Source of the DNA: Petrosia ficiformis
Lineage: Eukaryota > Porifera > Demospongiae > Haplosclerida > Petrosiidae
Assembly (NCBI GenBank): GCA_947044365.1
Contig: OX345646.1
Location: 4,263,327-4,327,326, forward strand
DNA length: 64,000 nucleotides
Direction of reading: 5' to 3'
Shown here: piece after piece, positions 21,239 through 32,117 of the stretch
Numbering within the stretch: the first letter of the stretch is position 1
Layout: each line of letters starts with the position of its first letter
Notes under the pieces: model-generated
The model's input: only the letters and a program-made list of their open reading frames with translations
The model's database searches: none
What the model was told of the DNA's origin: nothing
Made by a program: the position numbers and the translations under genes

Positions 21239-21359
21239 ATCCTAGTAGAAGTGTAGTTCCAACTGTTATTATAGTATTTTCAGCACTAGTAAGAGAAGGT
21301 AAGGCAGAGAAATGATCCACAGCATATTTGAAAAAGAATGGTACCTGAATATTCAACAA
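21239..21359 (-). CDS. ABCB7-like: ABCB7/Atm1-like transporter, first transmembrane exon
   Basis: 121 nt; acceptor TTTGCAG above 21,359, donor GTTAGC below 21,239, phase 0 to phase 1. It encodes L-L-N-I-Q-V-P-F-F-F-K-Y-A-V-D-H-F, then T-I-I-T-V-G-T-T-L-L-L-G. V-P-F-x-F-K-Y-A-V-D is a hallmark of ABCB7/Atm1 transmembrane helix 1. It joins the exons on both sides without frame error. No second copy was found in the window. Confidence 0.87.
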
Positions 21360-21419
21360 CTGCAAATAGAATGAGTTTAGTTAGTTACATGTACATGTAC
21401 AAATATATGTACATACATT

Positions 21420-21862
21420 GGTAGTTTAATGGACTAATGGATGGACTAATGGATGGACTAATGGATGGACTAATGGATGGGCTAATGGATGGACTAATGG
21501 ATGGATGAACGGATTGATGAATGGAAGTGCATATATGGATAGATGGATGAATGAATGAATGGATAAATAGATGAATTATAATGAACTAATGGATGGGCTA
21601 ACAGATGAACTAATGGATGGACTAATGGATGGAATAATGGATGGACTAATGAATGGACTAATGGATGGACTAATGGATGGACTAATGGATGGACTAATGG
21701 ATGGAATAATGGATGGACTAATGGATGGACTAATGGATGGATGAATGAACGGATTGATGGAAGTAAGTGCATATATGGATATGTGGATGGATGAATGAAT
21801 GGATAAATAGATGAATGAATGAACTAATGGATAGGCTAATGGATGAACTAATGTACATGTGT
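21420..21862. repeat. 12-bp minisatellite (CTAATGGATGGA)n in an ABC-gene intron
   Basis: About 25-30 units in two blocks, interrupted by GGATGAATGAATGGATAAAT. The minus-strand frame (H-P-L-V repeats) is an artefact. Confidence 0.93.
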
Positions 21863-21996
21863 AGATGCATGGGTGAATACACAGATGGAATGTACATTGT
21901 TTAAGTGATCACATTAGATGCATGTGTGGACTGATGATCAACTATGTGAACATACAAAAAAAAAACTTGCACTTAGTCATCCATCCCACAACTGAC

Positions 21997-22179
21997 CTTA
22001 GCTCCTACTAAGAAACCCACAGCAGCGACTACCCGTGCTTTAAGAGCTGGTTTGTCTTTTGGCCAAATATGCTTCACCATAACTCTCAATATTCTCACTC
22101 CAGATAACTCAACAGTATCATCAGTGACATATGCTGCAGAATGCTGGACTCTTGCATATACTGGAGAACCAAGTAACTT
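21997..22179 (-). CDS. ABCB7-like: ABCB7/Atm1-like transporter, exon before the first transmembrane helix
   Basis: 183 nt, 61 codons, phase 0 to 0; acceptor ATTGTAG above 22,179 and donor GTCAGT below 21,997. It ends V-M-V-K-H-I-W-P-K-D-K-P-A-L-K-A-R-V-V, then A-A-V-G-F-L-V-G-A-K. The W-P-K-D-x-P ... R-V motif followed by a helix ending G-A-K is typical of ABCB7 just before V-P-F-x-F-K-Y-A. The next exon follows in frame. Upstream residues (K-L-L-G-S-P-V-Y-A-R) belong to the matrix-side N-terminal region. Confidence 0.87.
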
Positions 22180-22199
22180 CTACAATAAGCGGAGAATAA

Positions 22200-22837
22200 A
22201 TTATTAAATGGATGAGATTAAAAAGAAAGGATTAAGTAGTGATGTGACGATAATTGAATCAGTAATTGGTCATTATTGGTCATTATTTTCAGTATCCGTA
22301 TTGATTACTTCTGGCAGGTGTAATCTATATTTTACAAAATGTACTAATAATGTCATTTCTTGTGATTATAACATCATTAATTGCTACTTTAATTCTCATA
22401 ATTATTGAGAAAATGCTCATTTTCATTGCAAGAATCAGAAACCAGAAGGTAGATATAATATCAGATCAGTATCAGTTATCGGTACATATCAAAAGTAATT
22501 ATCAGTTTATCTGTGCATCACTAGTACAAAGCTCTGTGGAAATAGCTTGCTCCAAAATCTTATAATTTAATTACAAATACCAAACATGATTTAGAAGGAC
22601 TTACAATGTACAAAGTACTAGTACAAGTATAATTATGTTTTGAAATGAAGTGTATATTCAAGTAAATTTGGAAGTACTTAAGTTGTAATTAAGTACTGTG
22701 TAATAAGCATAATAAATTAGCTGTTATGTACCCAAAATATTTTGAATTTTTAGTCTGTTATGATAACAAATACACACATGTAGTTCTGTTGGGACTTCCA
22801 AAGACCTAAACCTCATCTGGGAATGAAAGACTAATAA
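22200..22837. repeat. Diverged repeat segment before the 21-bp satellite
   Basis: 22,250-22,570 resembles 19,240-19,570, 39,950-40,260 and 51,750-52,090 (GAAAATGCTCATTTTC, AATCAGAAACCAGAAGGTAG). 22,680-22,837 matches 52,200-52,490. Small open frames differ between copies and are not supported as genes. Confidence 0.6.
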
Positions 22838-24475
22838 TAGACTTGAGATCTATAATTATGTACTAGAGATCTATAATTACATACTAGAGATCTATAATTA
22901 TGTACTAGAGATCTATAATTACATACTAGAGATCTATAATTACGTACTAGAGATCTATAATTACGTACTAGAGATCTATAATTACATACTAAAGATCTTT
23001 AATTATGTACATGTACTAAAGATCTATAATTACATACTAGAGATCTATAATTATGTACTAGAGATCTATAATTACATACTAGAGATCTATAATTATGTAC
23101 TAGAGATCTATAATTACATACTAGAGATCCATAATTATGTACTAGAGATCTATAATTACATACTAGAGATCTATAATTACATACTAGAGATCTATAATTA
23201 CGTACTAGAGATCTATAAAAACATACTAAAGATCTATAATTATGTACATGTACTAAAGATCATAATTACATACTAGAGATCTATAATTATGTACTAGAGA
23301 TCTATAATTACATACTAGAGATCTATAATTACGTACTAGAGATCTATAATTACGTACTAGAGATCTATAATTACATACTAAAGATCTTTAATTATGTACA
23401 TGTACTAAAGATCTATAATTACATACTAGAGATCTATAATTATGTACTAGAGATCTATAATTATGTACTAGAGATCTATAATTACATACTAGAGATCTAT
23501 AATTATGTACTAGAGATCTATAATTACATACAAGAGATCTATATTTACGTACTAGAGATCTATAATTACATACAAGAGATCTATAATTATGTACTAAAGA
23601 TCTATAATTACATACTAGAGATCTATAATTACGTACTAGGGATCTATAATTACATACTAAAGATCTATAATTATGTACATGTACTAAAGATCATAATTAC
23701 ATACTAGAGATCTATAATTATGTACTAGAGATCTATAATTACATACTAGAGATCTATAATAGAGATCTATAATTACGTACTAGAGATCTATAATTACATA
23801 CTAAAGATCTTTAATTATGTAGATGTACTAAAGATCTATAATTACATACTAGAGATCTATAATTATGTACTAGAGATCTATAATTATGTACTAGAGATCT
23901 ATAATTACATACTAGAGATCTATAATTATGTACTAGAGATCTATAATTACATACAAGAGATCTATATTTACGTACTAGAGATCTATAATTACATACAAGA
24001 GATCTATAATTATGTACTAAAGATCTACATGTATAATTACCTACTAGAGATCTATAATTATGTACTAGAGATCTATAATTACATACAAGAGATCTATATT
24101 TACGTACTAGAGATCTATAATTACATACAAGAGATCTATAATTATGTACTAAAGATCTATAATTACATACTAGAGATCTATAATTACGTACTAGAGATCT
24201 ATAATTACGTACTAGAGATCTATAATTACATACTAGAGATCTATAATTACATACTAGAGATCTATAATTACGTACTAGAGATCTATAATTACATACTAGA
24301 GATCTATAATTACGTACTAGAGATCTATAATTATGTACTAGAGATCTATAATTACGTACTAGAGATCTATAATTACATACTAAAGATCTATAATTACGTA
24401 CTAGAGATCTATAATTATGTACTAGAGATCTATAATTACATACTAGAGATCTATAATTACATACTAGAGATCTAT
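22838..24475. repeat. 21-bp tandem satellite (AGATCTATAATTAYRTACTAG)n, about 78 units
   Basis: The period is 21 bp with variants TTACATACTA, TTATGTACTA and TTACGTACTA, and longer units with GTACATGTACTAAAG. Blocks of several units recur, so there is higher-order structure. 21 is a multiple of three, so a repeat-derived frame stays open at the end. The array lies in an ABC-gene intron; a shorter array (about 50 units) is at 52,490-53,530. Confidence 0.96.
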
Positions 24476-25413
24476 TTGATCTGACTCTGTTGATATGAGA
24501 AGCATGGTTGCTATGACACTTGCTAGACAGCTGTAGGAATGTAAAAAGGTAGTATATAAAATATGCAATATGTATTAAATTTGGGTGTAATCAGGGTAGC
24601 ATCCTCTTATTACTCAAGTTTAGAATGAAATGAGTTTGTTTTATATCATTAATATGAATCAGCATTGTTTTGTAGGTCAGATGTTAGACAAGGAGGTAAT
24701 GTCTGGAGAAAGTGATGTTGATGAAGTTTAGCTCGGTACAAAATCATGCTCACCAATGAAATTCATTGGATTAAGTGACGTACATTTAACATCGAGATTA
24801 TTATGATTAAAATTACATGTTGCACGCCACACAAAACAATGCATTTCATTGGTCTGCACAATTTTGTGCGAAGACAAATTTAATCAACATCAGTTTCCCT
24901 AGTAGAGGATCCATCATTGTCTGATAGCAGTAAAAAGACATGAACATGAAGTAGAGTGGTGGTATGAGTGAAGTTTAGGCTCCATAATTAATACAGGCTA
25001 CAGTGACAACGACGTGATTCATCGACTATAGGCCTATAGGTATAAGTTATATCTGTCATGGAAAGTTAAGTTTCAAAAATGTTAACATAAGACTCAACAG
25101 AGCTAACTGGCCTATGGTTCAGTGCACTACACCATTGTCACTGTAGTATATATTAATTACGAAACTTAAACTTCACCTATACCCAGACATTGTGGATCAA
25201 GTGTACAGAACCTTGAATATTTTGAGAAGGCATGTCCTTTATCCTAGGCTCTCTTGTCATTATGGTTTTACTAATCTGTATCATTTACCACATCTACTTG
25301 AGGTGAAGTTCTTTACACTTCATCCAACATTTCTACCAGTATGACAATAAGAGATGATTTCAATTATTTTAGAAATGCCAGCCCAGGTATGTTTAAGCAT
25401 ATCTAGTATATAC
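24476..25413. other. Unique-looking sequence, nearly identical to 53,531-54,469
   Basis: No gene is called. A short frame after TTTTGTAG (24,666-24,730, ending S-D-V-D-E-V-stop) could be a last exon on the + strand. A 50-codon frame at 25,190-25,345 is open in both copies. Neither has family resemblance. The near-identity to the 54-kb copy shows a recent duplication. Confidence 0.5.
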
Positions 25414-25516
25414 CTGTAACGATTGGAATCTTAATGAGAGAAAGTTCTTGCCACCATTTCTTGGAGAGAATATTTTAGTGATGGTGGAGACTGCTTGATG
25501 AGAGGATGATGGACAT
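25414..25516 (-). CDS. ABCB7-like: Probable N-terminal (presequence) exon of the ABCB7-like gene
   Basis: 103 nt; acceptor AATTTTCAG above 25,516 and donor GTATAT below 25,414. It ends in phase 0, matching the phase-0 start of the exon at 22,179. The frame reads C-P-S-S-S-H-Q-A-V-S-T-I-T-K-I-F-S-P-R-N, then G-G-K-N-F-L-S-L-R-F-Q-S-L-Q. It is rich in S, R, K and F with no acidic residue, as expected of a mitochondrial targeting region. Sequence similarity cannot confirm it because presequences diverge. The start codon would lie in a further upstream exon that I did not find. An apparently unchanged copy is at 54,470-54,572. Confidence 0.5.
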
Positions 25517-25812
25517 CTGAAAATTAACAATGTAGACATTTGATATACCAATAATAATTATTATCTTAGTTATTTATTAATTAAATAACTAAGATATTTT
25601 AACCCCTTATTAACTACATTACTCACGAGGTCAACGTAATGGGGTTAGCTGAAATGGACTTCTCTTCTCACAGACTGTAACAAAACTTAATTATATTGTT
25701 AAGGCAGAAAAACAAGAGTAAAGTGTACTGTACAATGCTATACTGTACTCTACTAGCTATACTGTACTGTACAATGATATACTGTGCTATACTACTTTAC
25801 TGTACAATGTTT

Positions 25813-26672
25813 AGTTAAGGAGGATCAATGCAATCTTGCTGTGGATTTGTTTCATGACACCAATGTTTCCTTTACTTCAGAAAGCAGAACCATTCTAGGC
25901 TCTCCTATTGGCACAGACTTATATCACTGATTGGGTTACTAATAAAGTCCAGGCCTGGGCTGATGAATTGAATACTCTGACCGATATCTCTTAACCTCAA
26001 GCAGCTTATTCTGCCCTCACACATGGTGTGATAAATCACTAGACTTATCTCTCTCAGACATGCCCGGATGTTGGTCCTTTCTTTGAACCTCTCGAAAAAG
26101 TACTTCGTTATAGATTAATTCCATCTCAAGAAACACCAAACGACACTGAGAGAGTTTTTTGCTCTCCCATGTAGACATGGTGGTTTAGGTATTCCTAATC
26201 TCTTATTTTTGGTATCTACTCATAATTCACTGGCTCTTTTATACCTTTAGTTTTGTCTCAGAGTGATCCGATCCCTTCTCATGTTTTGGAGCAACAAACT
26301 AAAATTAAGTCTTCCATTCACTCACAGAATCGTTGAACTTCAAAGGATTTTCAATCCAACAGCACATTCCTGCCGGAACAGACCCTTAACTGCTTGTTAG
26401 AGGCATCATGAGCTTGAGAAACAACGACTCTATGAGGACAGTTTTACAGGTAGAGCATGGAAGTTTCACTCCTTTAGTATTTTTCACTGCCGGTGGTATG
26501 GGCCCCTCTGCCTCAGTTGTATACAAACGTCTAGCAGCTTTATTGGCCATTAAGAGAGATGAACATTATAGTAAGATCTTGTCTTGGATTCGTTGTAAGA
26601 TCAGTTTTGCCCTGAATCATTCAGCAATCGTGTCTCCGAGGATCTCGTTTATGATCTCAATTAGACTTTTAT
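25813..26672 (+). pseudogene. Decayed reverse-transcriptase polyprotein (C-terminal part) of a retroelement
   Basis: Frame fragments match the C-terminal half of a reverse-transcriptase polyprotein family common in cnidarian and sponge genomes: R-T-I-L-G-S-P-I-G-T near 25,895; Q-A-W-A-D-E-L-N-T-L-T near 25,955; S-L-R-plus P-L-E-K-V-L-R-Y-R-L-I-P near 26,095; then, after frameshifts, V-E-H-G-S-F-T-P-L-V, Y-K-R-L-A-A-L-L-A and L-S-W-I-R-C-K-I-S-F-A at 26,450-26,620. Several stops and shifts are present. A second decayed copy is at 55,815-56,447. Confidence 0.7.
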
Positions 26673-27940
26673 AACTTTGACCTTACTCTCATAGAAGGTA
26701 GGGTATCTAACTAATGAAATGTTTTCCTTTCTTTTGTGTACTTATTATTATTATTTCTTTTTATTATTATTATTAGTAGTAGTAGTAGTAGTAATACTTA
26801 CTATACTAAGCTATGCTGTACTGTACAATGCTATACTGTACTATACTATGCTATACTATGCTAAGCTGTACTGTACTGTAATATATTGTATTTTCCTGTA
26901 ATCTGTACTATATCATGACAATCAGAACTTTACAAATCAAAAATTAATTGTTGGATCTTATGAGACTGTATCTCAATCACTACATTCAACAGGTAGAGAC
27001 AGTTTATTAATATTCATTGATCTGTTCAGCTTTGTTGTATATAATGTTAATAAAAAGTCACCATACAATACAGTAATTATTCAGTAGTTTCATTTCTACA
27101 CTACAGTAGTTCAACAATAGTTTTGACAGTAATTGCTGTACTTGTCAATTGAACAGTACACAATCTTGTGGTACTGCCCCTATGGATTTCCTTAGACTGT
27201 CAAGTGTAACATCACGAATATCTTCATCTCCTATTAATATATGACCTGATTCAGGATCATAGAATCTGTACAGTAGATTTCCTATCAGGTATATTGATAA
27301 TGTCATATTATATGTATTGTATTAATAAGTAATATACACATACATACAGTATATGTTAGGGTTGGACGATACTGAAAATTAAATTTTGTGATTATTGCCT
27401 AAAGGAGACTTGCGATATTTTTTAAAAGATGACACTCCTTAACCTTATCTTGAGAGCATACGGTTCAAGTGTTATAGTATTTTTGAACTACATATATTAT
27501 AAATATTATTTAATTACAGTAAGACAATATTTTGTCATCAAAATCATGTGATACGATTATTGCAATGGAATATTAATTATTACAATGTATGTGATATATT
27601 GAATTATTGCCCAACCTTAGTTTGTATGTATTATATGTACCATATCTTTACTCTAAAGCGCATAAGCATGCAGTTTGCATATCTACATGTACAATGTACA
27701 TACGTGCATACATACATACTTGGTGAATTGCATACATAATACATACACTGTTAGTCTGTTACATACATGTACATACATATACAAAGATACATGCGTACAT
27801 ACAAACATATTTAACATAGTATAGATGGGAACATAACCCTACAACATTAGTGACCAGTCCTCACTGATCACTGTACAACTAGATAATATTATAATCTATA
27901 TAATTATACTGTATAATTCTCTCATACAGACTACATTTTA
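26673..27940. other. Noncoding repeats between the RT remnant and gene B2
   Basis: (TAT)n and (TAG)n runs at 26,745-26,795; repeated CTATACTGTACTRTACTATGC words at 26,810-26,890; a fragment of the 7,000-type MITE at 27,050-27,165; a dispersed segment at 27,355-27,605 like 2,600-2,880; and one 43-bp repeat-like unit near 27,840-27,885. No gene is supported. Confidence 0.6.
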
Positions 27941-27943
27941 AAG

Positions 27944-27976
27944 ATGCATTTTGCAGGTAAACAAGTGATGAAATTA

Positions 27977-28012
<36 letters not shown>

Positions 28013-28188
28013 ATGTGTATTTCATAATGATTATACAGAGATAAGTTTTGGAATAGGAACGATTGCTATGGCAACAGCATTATTCACAATATACTATGTA
28101 TATTGCAGCTCATAAAGACTATCCACATTCCATTACAGCTGTGGATAATGGAGAGGATGGAGAATTAATAATTCTTCAGAGACAATAA
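27944..28188 (+). pseudogene. Class B microprotein pseudogene (copy B2), 4-nt frameshift
   Basis: Exon 1 is 27,944-27,956 (ATGCATTTTGCAG) and exon 2 starts at 28,039 after ATTATACAG, with the same splice sites as B1 and B3. The frame reads E-I-S-F-G-I-G-T-I-A-M-A-T-A-L-F-T-I. Relative to B3 there is a 4-nt insertion near 28,090-28,105, and the frame ends at TAA 28,113-28,115, before the tail. The tail is still readable in the original frame (A-V-D-N-G-E-D-G-E-L-I-I-L-Q-R-Q, TAA at 28,186). No TATA leader was found nearby. A shortened protein is formally possible. Confidence 0.7.
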
Positions 28189-28455
28189 GATTCTTTGAGT
28201 GAACACCTTCATTATATATACATGTACATGTATATCATTAAAATTAATATTTATATCAAGTTTAGTTGTTTTCTTGTGTTGTCAAGTGTGATATTCAGTA
28301 TTCTTAATATTCCATTTTGAAAAGCTCTGAACGAAACGTTCTAATATTTGATAAACAATACAAAACAAAGAACATGTACATGTACATGTACATGTACATG
28401 TGTCTCTCTTTTACAAGCATTGTCAGGAAAACAACTAAGTAGCTTCAGGGCATCA

Positions 28456-28506
28456 TTGGAAATAAAGCCACTAGCATGGTCACCATGCTAGTGGCTTTAT
28501 TTCCAA
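28456..28506. ncRNA. Perfect 24-bp hairpin, possible small-RNA precursor or foldback
   Basis: 28,456-28,479 is the exact reverse complement of 28,483-28,506 with a 3-nt loop. TCAGGG and CCCTGA outside add six more pairs after a small internal loop. The stem contains AAAGCCACTAGCATGG and is less AT-rich than its surroundings. Size and shape fit a hairpin RNA, but a recent inverted duplication is equally possible. Confidence 0.35.
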
Positions 28507-29040
28507 TTCCCTGATAAAAACATACATAAATACATACATACATACTAACTTAACTACAGTATATACATACATATATCTGACTGATAAAGTACATGTAGTA
28601 CAGGAAGCTTATCTCAGCTAATATAAATTCCTAAATGCTCTAGATTAGTGTAACAAATCCTTACAAATACAAATCATGCTGTTCATACATAACTACTTAA
28701 ATTAGTACACGCTAAAAATATATATTTTGTGATCATATTTAGAAATTCACTGACATTGATATGTGCCAAATCGATGACAAATCGCTACATTTAGTGGATG
28801 CAATTAATAGTAGGCTAAAGATAATCTGATTGGTCGATATGGGATAAGTAAATTATCAGGGAGTATGATAATATTCTCTATTTAGGGATGCGACAGAAAA
28901 AAATGGTCGCTCATACATTTAAATGCAAGTGATGAGATGAAATCTCTGCTAACATTAAATTAATTGTATAACATCTGCAATTGCAAGATTTTCATTACTT
29001 GGATGACTTTCCTCTATTTCTACCATTTGAGGTGGAGTGA
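28507..29040. other. AT-rich sequence, nothing recognised
   Basis: 28,700-28,820 resembles 57,300-57,420 and 59,150-59,225 (AAATTCACTGACATT, TTTAGTGGATG), so it is duplicated flank. No gene is visible. Confidence 0.5.
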
Positions 29041-29334
29041 TTGCCAAAACTGATCCAAATTCAAACCACTTGTGAGGAATTTGAAATACAATGCAATACA
29101 GCAAGTGAAGGTAAGTACATGTATCTTACATGTAACTCTACTATGTATGTGTGTATGTGTGTGGGTGTGTATCTATTATGTGTATCTGTTAAAATTCTTT
29201 TTATATATGTGTATGCAGAACTGCTGGTGGCTAGATTTGACGCAGAAGATCTGGCAGATGAGAGATCGACATCAGTGGCTCAGTATAAGACAGCAAGAAA
29301 CAAGTGGCAAAGAAATCGAGACTTTTTACAGTAA
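29041..29334 (+). CDS. Candidate two-exon coding segment of unknown family
   Basis: A first piece ending at 29,110 (A-S-E-G, donor GTAAGT) joins in phase 1 to a second piece starting near 29,219 after TATGCAG. The second reads E-L-L-V-A-R-F-D-A-E-D-L-A-D-E-R-S-T-S-V, then A-Q-Y-K-T-A-R-N-K-W-Q-R-N-R-D-F-L-Q-stop. The charged helical composition and good splice sites look protein-like, and the local composition is less AT-rich. No in-frame ATG precedes the first piece (an in-frame TGA lies just before it), so it would be a terminal or decayed fragment. I recognise no family. Confidence 0.3.
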   Translation: MPKLIQIQTTCEEFEIQCNTASEGKYMYLTCNSTMYVCMCVGVYLLCVSVKILFIYVYAELLVARFDAEDLADERSTSVAQYKTARNKWQRNRDFLQ

Positions 29335-29581
29335 ACCTTTCATTGTTTGTTGTACAGTTTATGATACAATGAAAAAAAGTATCTCGTGAATAATTAATAA
29401 CAAACTGCATACTGTAACCTTAACCATGATCTATATATTCAGCCTGACACTTGCTCCAAATTAAAACACTTAAAGAATGTTATAAATAATACTATAATTT
29501 TATTTTCTATAATGGTTTTAGTGCTGACAATGCTAATGTATTAGTAATAGTAATATATTACATTGACTTAGGTAGTAATTA

Positions 29582-30086
29582 TGGGTGATGCTGATTTTTA
29601 TGGCCCGTAGGGCCATCCCTATGATTGTTTTCCCACGGGTTCGATGTATGTTTATATATATATATATATGTTTGTGTCACCTACGCGAGTATGCGTTGTA
29701 TACGTAGTTAAGGAAGTTACATCATTCCCGGGGGCTCGGTCAATTAATGGCGCATAAAAGAACGCGCGATCAAGCTCTACACACCACCAGAAAGAAAGCT
29801 GTGTAGCTTACGTGGAAACTGGAACTAATAGCTAGCTATTCTGCCTGACATATATTCCTAAAGTTGTACAAGGTCCTTTGAAAGATCAGCAGAGTAGATA
29901 ATCAAAATAATAACTATAATAAGCTGTTGTCTTTCATGCTTGATAGTCAGCCATGATTACTGAATGCTGGACACCACAAAGCAGTCATAGGGATACTTTT
30001 ATAAATTTGTAAAGCAATCATAGGGATTTTTTTTTTCTCTATATACACTTGTTAAGGTCTGTTACCTTAAAAATCAGCATCACCCA
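29582..30086. mobile_element. Complete MITE, 505 bp, with perfect 19-bp terminal inverted repeats
   Basis: It starts TGGGTGATGCTGATTTTTA and ends with its exact reverse complement. GTAATTA flanks both ends (7 bp; 8 bp if one terminal base is counted differently), a target duplication. Inside are ATGGCCCGTAGGGCCATCCC and CATAGGGATTTTTTTT. Diverged relatives are at 18,290-18,790, 42,240-42,430 and 46,960-47,380. It has no coding capacity, so it is a non-autonomous DNA transposon. Confidence 0.85.
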
Positions 30087-30246
30087 GTAATTAGTGATAA
30101 TTATATTAGACTGAACTTTACAGTAACAACATACCCAAATATATACATGTACATGTGCCACTGGTATTTTTTTGTGTCAGCACTAAAACCTTTTTTTTTC
30201 ATAATTTAATTGCTAAACAAATGAGTGGGTATAAATCACTCATTTG

Positions 30247-30378
30247 CATAAAAGAACAGTACACAACTAGCAGTAGTTATTTAAGCTATTACACTGAATT
30301 TCTTGATCACAATAGAGGAGTGCTAAGTGCTGAACTACCTGAAATATTGTGTACTTATCATTATAGTGCTACTAAAAA
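30247..30378 (+). promoter_or_regulatory. Orphan TATA-like promoter and leader exon of the microprotein family
   Basis: CATAAAAG (30,247-30,254), then the conserved leader (TTTCTTGATCACAATAGAGG, GTGCTAAGTGCTGAACTACC) ending at 30,378 before GTGAGT. No initiation exon follows. Downstream is only the class A tail remnant at 30,668. Similar orphan leaders are at 33,401-33,505, 34,887-35,013 and 60,745-60,845. Confidence 0.5.
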
Positions 30379-30550
30379 GTGAGTTACTATTAGTTAATGT
30401 AATATGATTGTATTAACAGGTATAATAATATATTTTAATTTATAACAGTTTATAGATATTGTGTATGATCACTATATAAAATGAATCTTATCTCAACAAT
30501 TTATAATATATTAACATAATTATATTAGTACAGTGTGGGAATTAATTAAT

Positions 30551-31098
30551 ATGCACTATTATAATCAGCATTTTAAATGTGTCAGTCTACCATACTGTTT
30601 GTATTATCATAATCAGCATGTTATTATTAATAATACATAATTATACAAATATTACATGTGATAGTACCCACTTCTTGTTGAGGATGAGGGTAAAAATGGA
30701 TTGTTACTACTACCAAAGATACACTGAATACTCTATACAGTTTTGTAACAATTTCAGTATTCCATTTGTTGCTAAATATAAGTGCCAAATACAAATAAAT
30801 TTCGCTGGTGGATTATTTACATATATGTATAATTACTACGTATATACCATAAGTTACATAATAATGAGTCTTAATGACCTTATTACCATATTATATATAA
30901 TTATGTATAATTATCTCTATGATATCTGCATAATATGGATATGTGTCTGTATGTGTGTTATGTACCCTTATATCATAACAATAGTACATACAATCTATAT
31001 ATACAGTATGGTAGACGGATACATTTAAAATGCTGATTATGATAATACAAACAGTATGGTAGACTGACACATTTAAAATGCTGATTATAATAGTGCAT
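30551..31098. repeat. Perfect 69-bp inverted repeat flanking a microprotein tail remnant
   Basis: 30,551-30,619 is the exact reverse complement of 31,030-31,098 by eye. A third partial copy follows at 31,100-31,140. The 410 bp between the arms hold the class A tail remnant at 30,668-30,727. The arrangement suggests a foldback transposon or an inverted duplication. Confidence 0.85.
30668..30727 (+). pseudogene. Class A microprotein tail remnant
   Basis: The frame from 30,668 reads P-L-L-V-E-D-E-G-K-N-G-L-L-L-L-P-K-I-H-stop, clearly the class A C-terminus. The helix-coding part is absent. A longer open frame across it in another register is an artefact. Confidence 0.75.
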
Positions 31099-31199
31099 AC
31101 AATCTATAGATACAGTATGGTAGACTGATACATTTAAAATAAGAATAGAAACTAATACTTGTCCATTGATACCTAAGATATCTCGATCTTTCACACTAA

Positions 31200-32115
31200 A
31201 CTGTATGTAAATGCAAATATATACATGTACACACTATATTTTTTTAACATGGTTTCATATCAATCATGTTAAATACAGAAAACAAACTTTATTTAATACT
31301 AACTATATAGTATTATTATCATTGGTGTAGTATTTGTAGTCATGACATTCATTTATAATACACTTAAATATTTATCCGCATTATTTATTAAATGTAAAGT
31401 ATAAAGTATATGTGCTTGCTATGAGGCATAATTTGTATTCCATAGACTGAAGCAAAACTATGTTCATAATTACACTTTTATAGAGCAGTTAATCCAGTAT
31501 GATATAAACAAATATTGATAGTATGTATACTGTCATATTCACTAACAGAATAGAACACAGAAGCAAAAACATATAATTACGTGTGAATGCAACAAGTAGG
31601 TGGTGTTTGGGTAATTAACATATTCATTAACCATACATTACTGATTACTGTAATAGTAGATTTTTAGGTAACTTGTTCTAATTATCTACGCACTCTATTA
31701 CTCTGAAATTTTGGAAAACATTATCTGAAAAACCTACGTACAATGTACTTGGCAATGGTCTGAGTTTTCTTCCGCTTTTGAGTTATAGTACATTTTGCAT
31801 ACTGGATTGCTTGTTTTGATACCTGTATTTAATATATAGCAAAGACTGTTGATGTGTAGAATAAGGCAAATTTCATATCTGTAGCTGTGATAAATTTGTC
31901 AACCAAGTTAAATCTACCTTAAAAAGGAATTGCAGTGAAATGGAGAGTGCTATCAACGCAAGATCAGTTCTGTGTTTAGAGGTCAGTAAGATTATCAAAA
32001 CTATTCCAAAAAATGAGTGGAGTTTTGTAGTGAAAAAACAAGATGAAAAGTTGTCACTCATGAATTTACATGACCTGATGAACAACAAATAGCATATGTA
32101 TAATAGCAACAACTA
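31200..32115. other. Duplicated 3'-flank of microprotein genes, no gene
   Basis: 31,610-32,060 resembles 59,990-60,490, and 31,620-31,760 also resembles 47,680-47,800 and 63,090-63,190 (TTAGCCATACATTTCTGATT, AGATTTTTAGGTAACTTG). The frame M-A-D-L-S-T-L-A-E-R-K-Q-H-G-I-T-V-K-Q in the 60.3-kb copy is broken here. The minus-strand 79-codon frame has no support. Confidence 0.5.
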
Positions 32116-32117
32116 GC

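Noticed and set aside
22838..24475. CRISPR-like array of regular repeats
   Set aside because: Contiguous 21-bp units without unique spacers, in a eukaryotic intron; an ordinary minisatellite.
24029..24484. 151-codon frame of Y-N-Y-V-L-E-I repeats
   Set aside because: Product of the 21-bp satellite; lost in the duplicate array.
31873..32112. 79-codon minus-strand frame
   Set aside because: The homologous segment at 60.3 kb does not keep it open.
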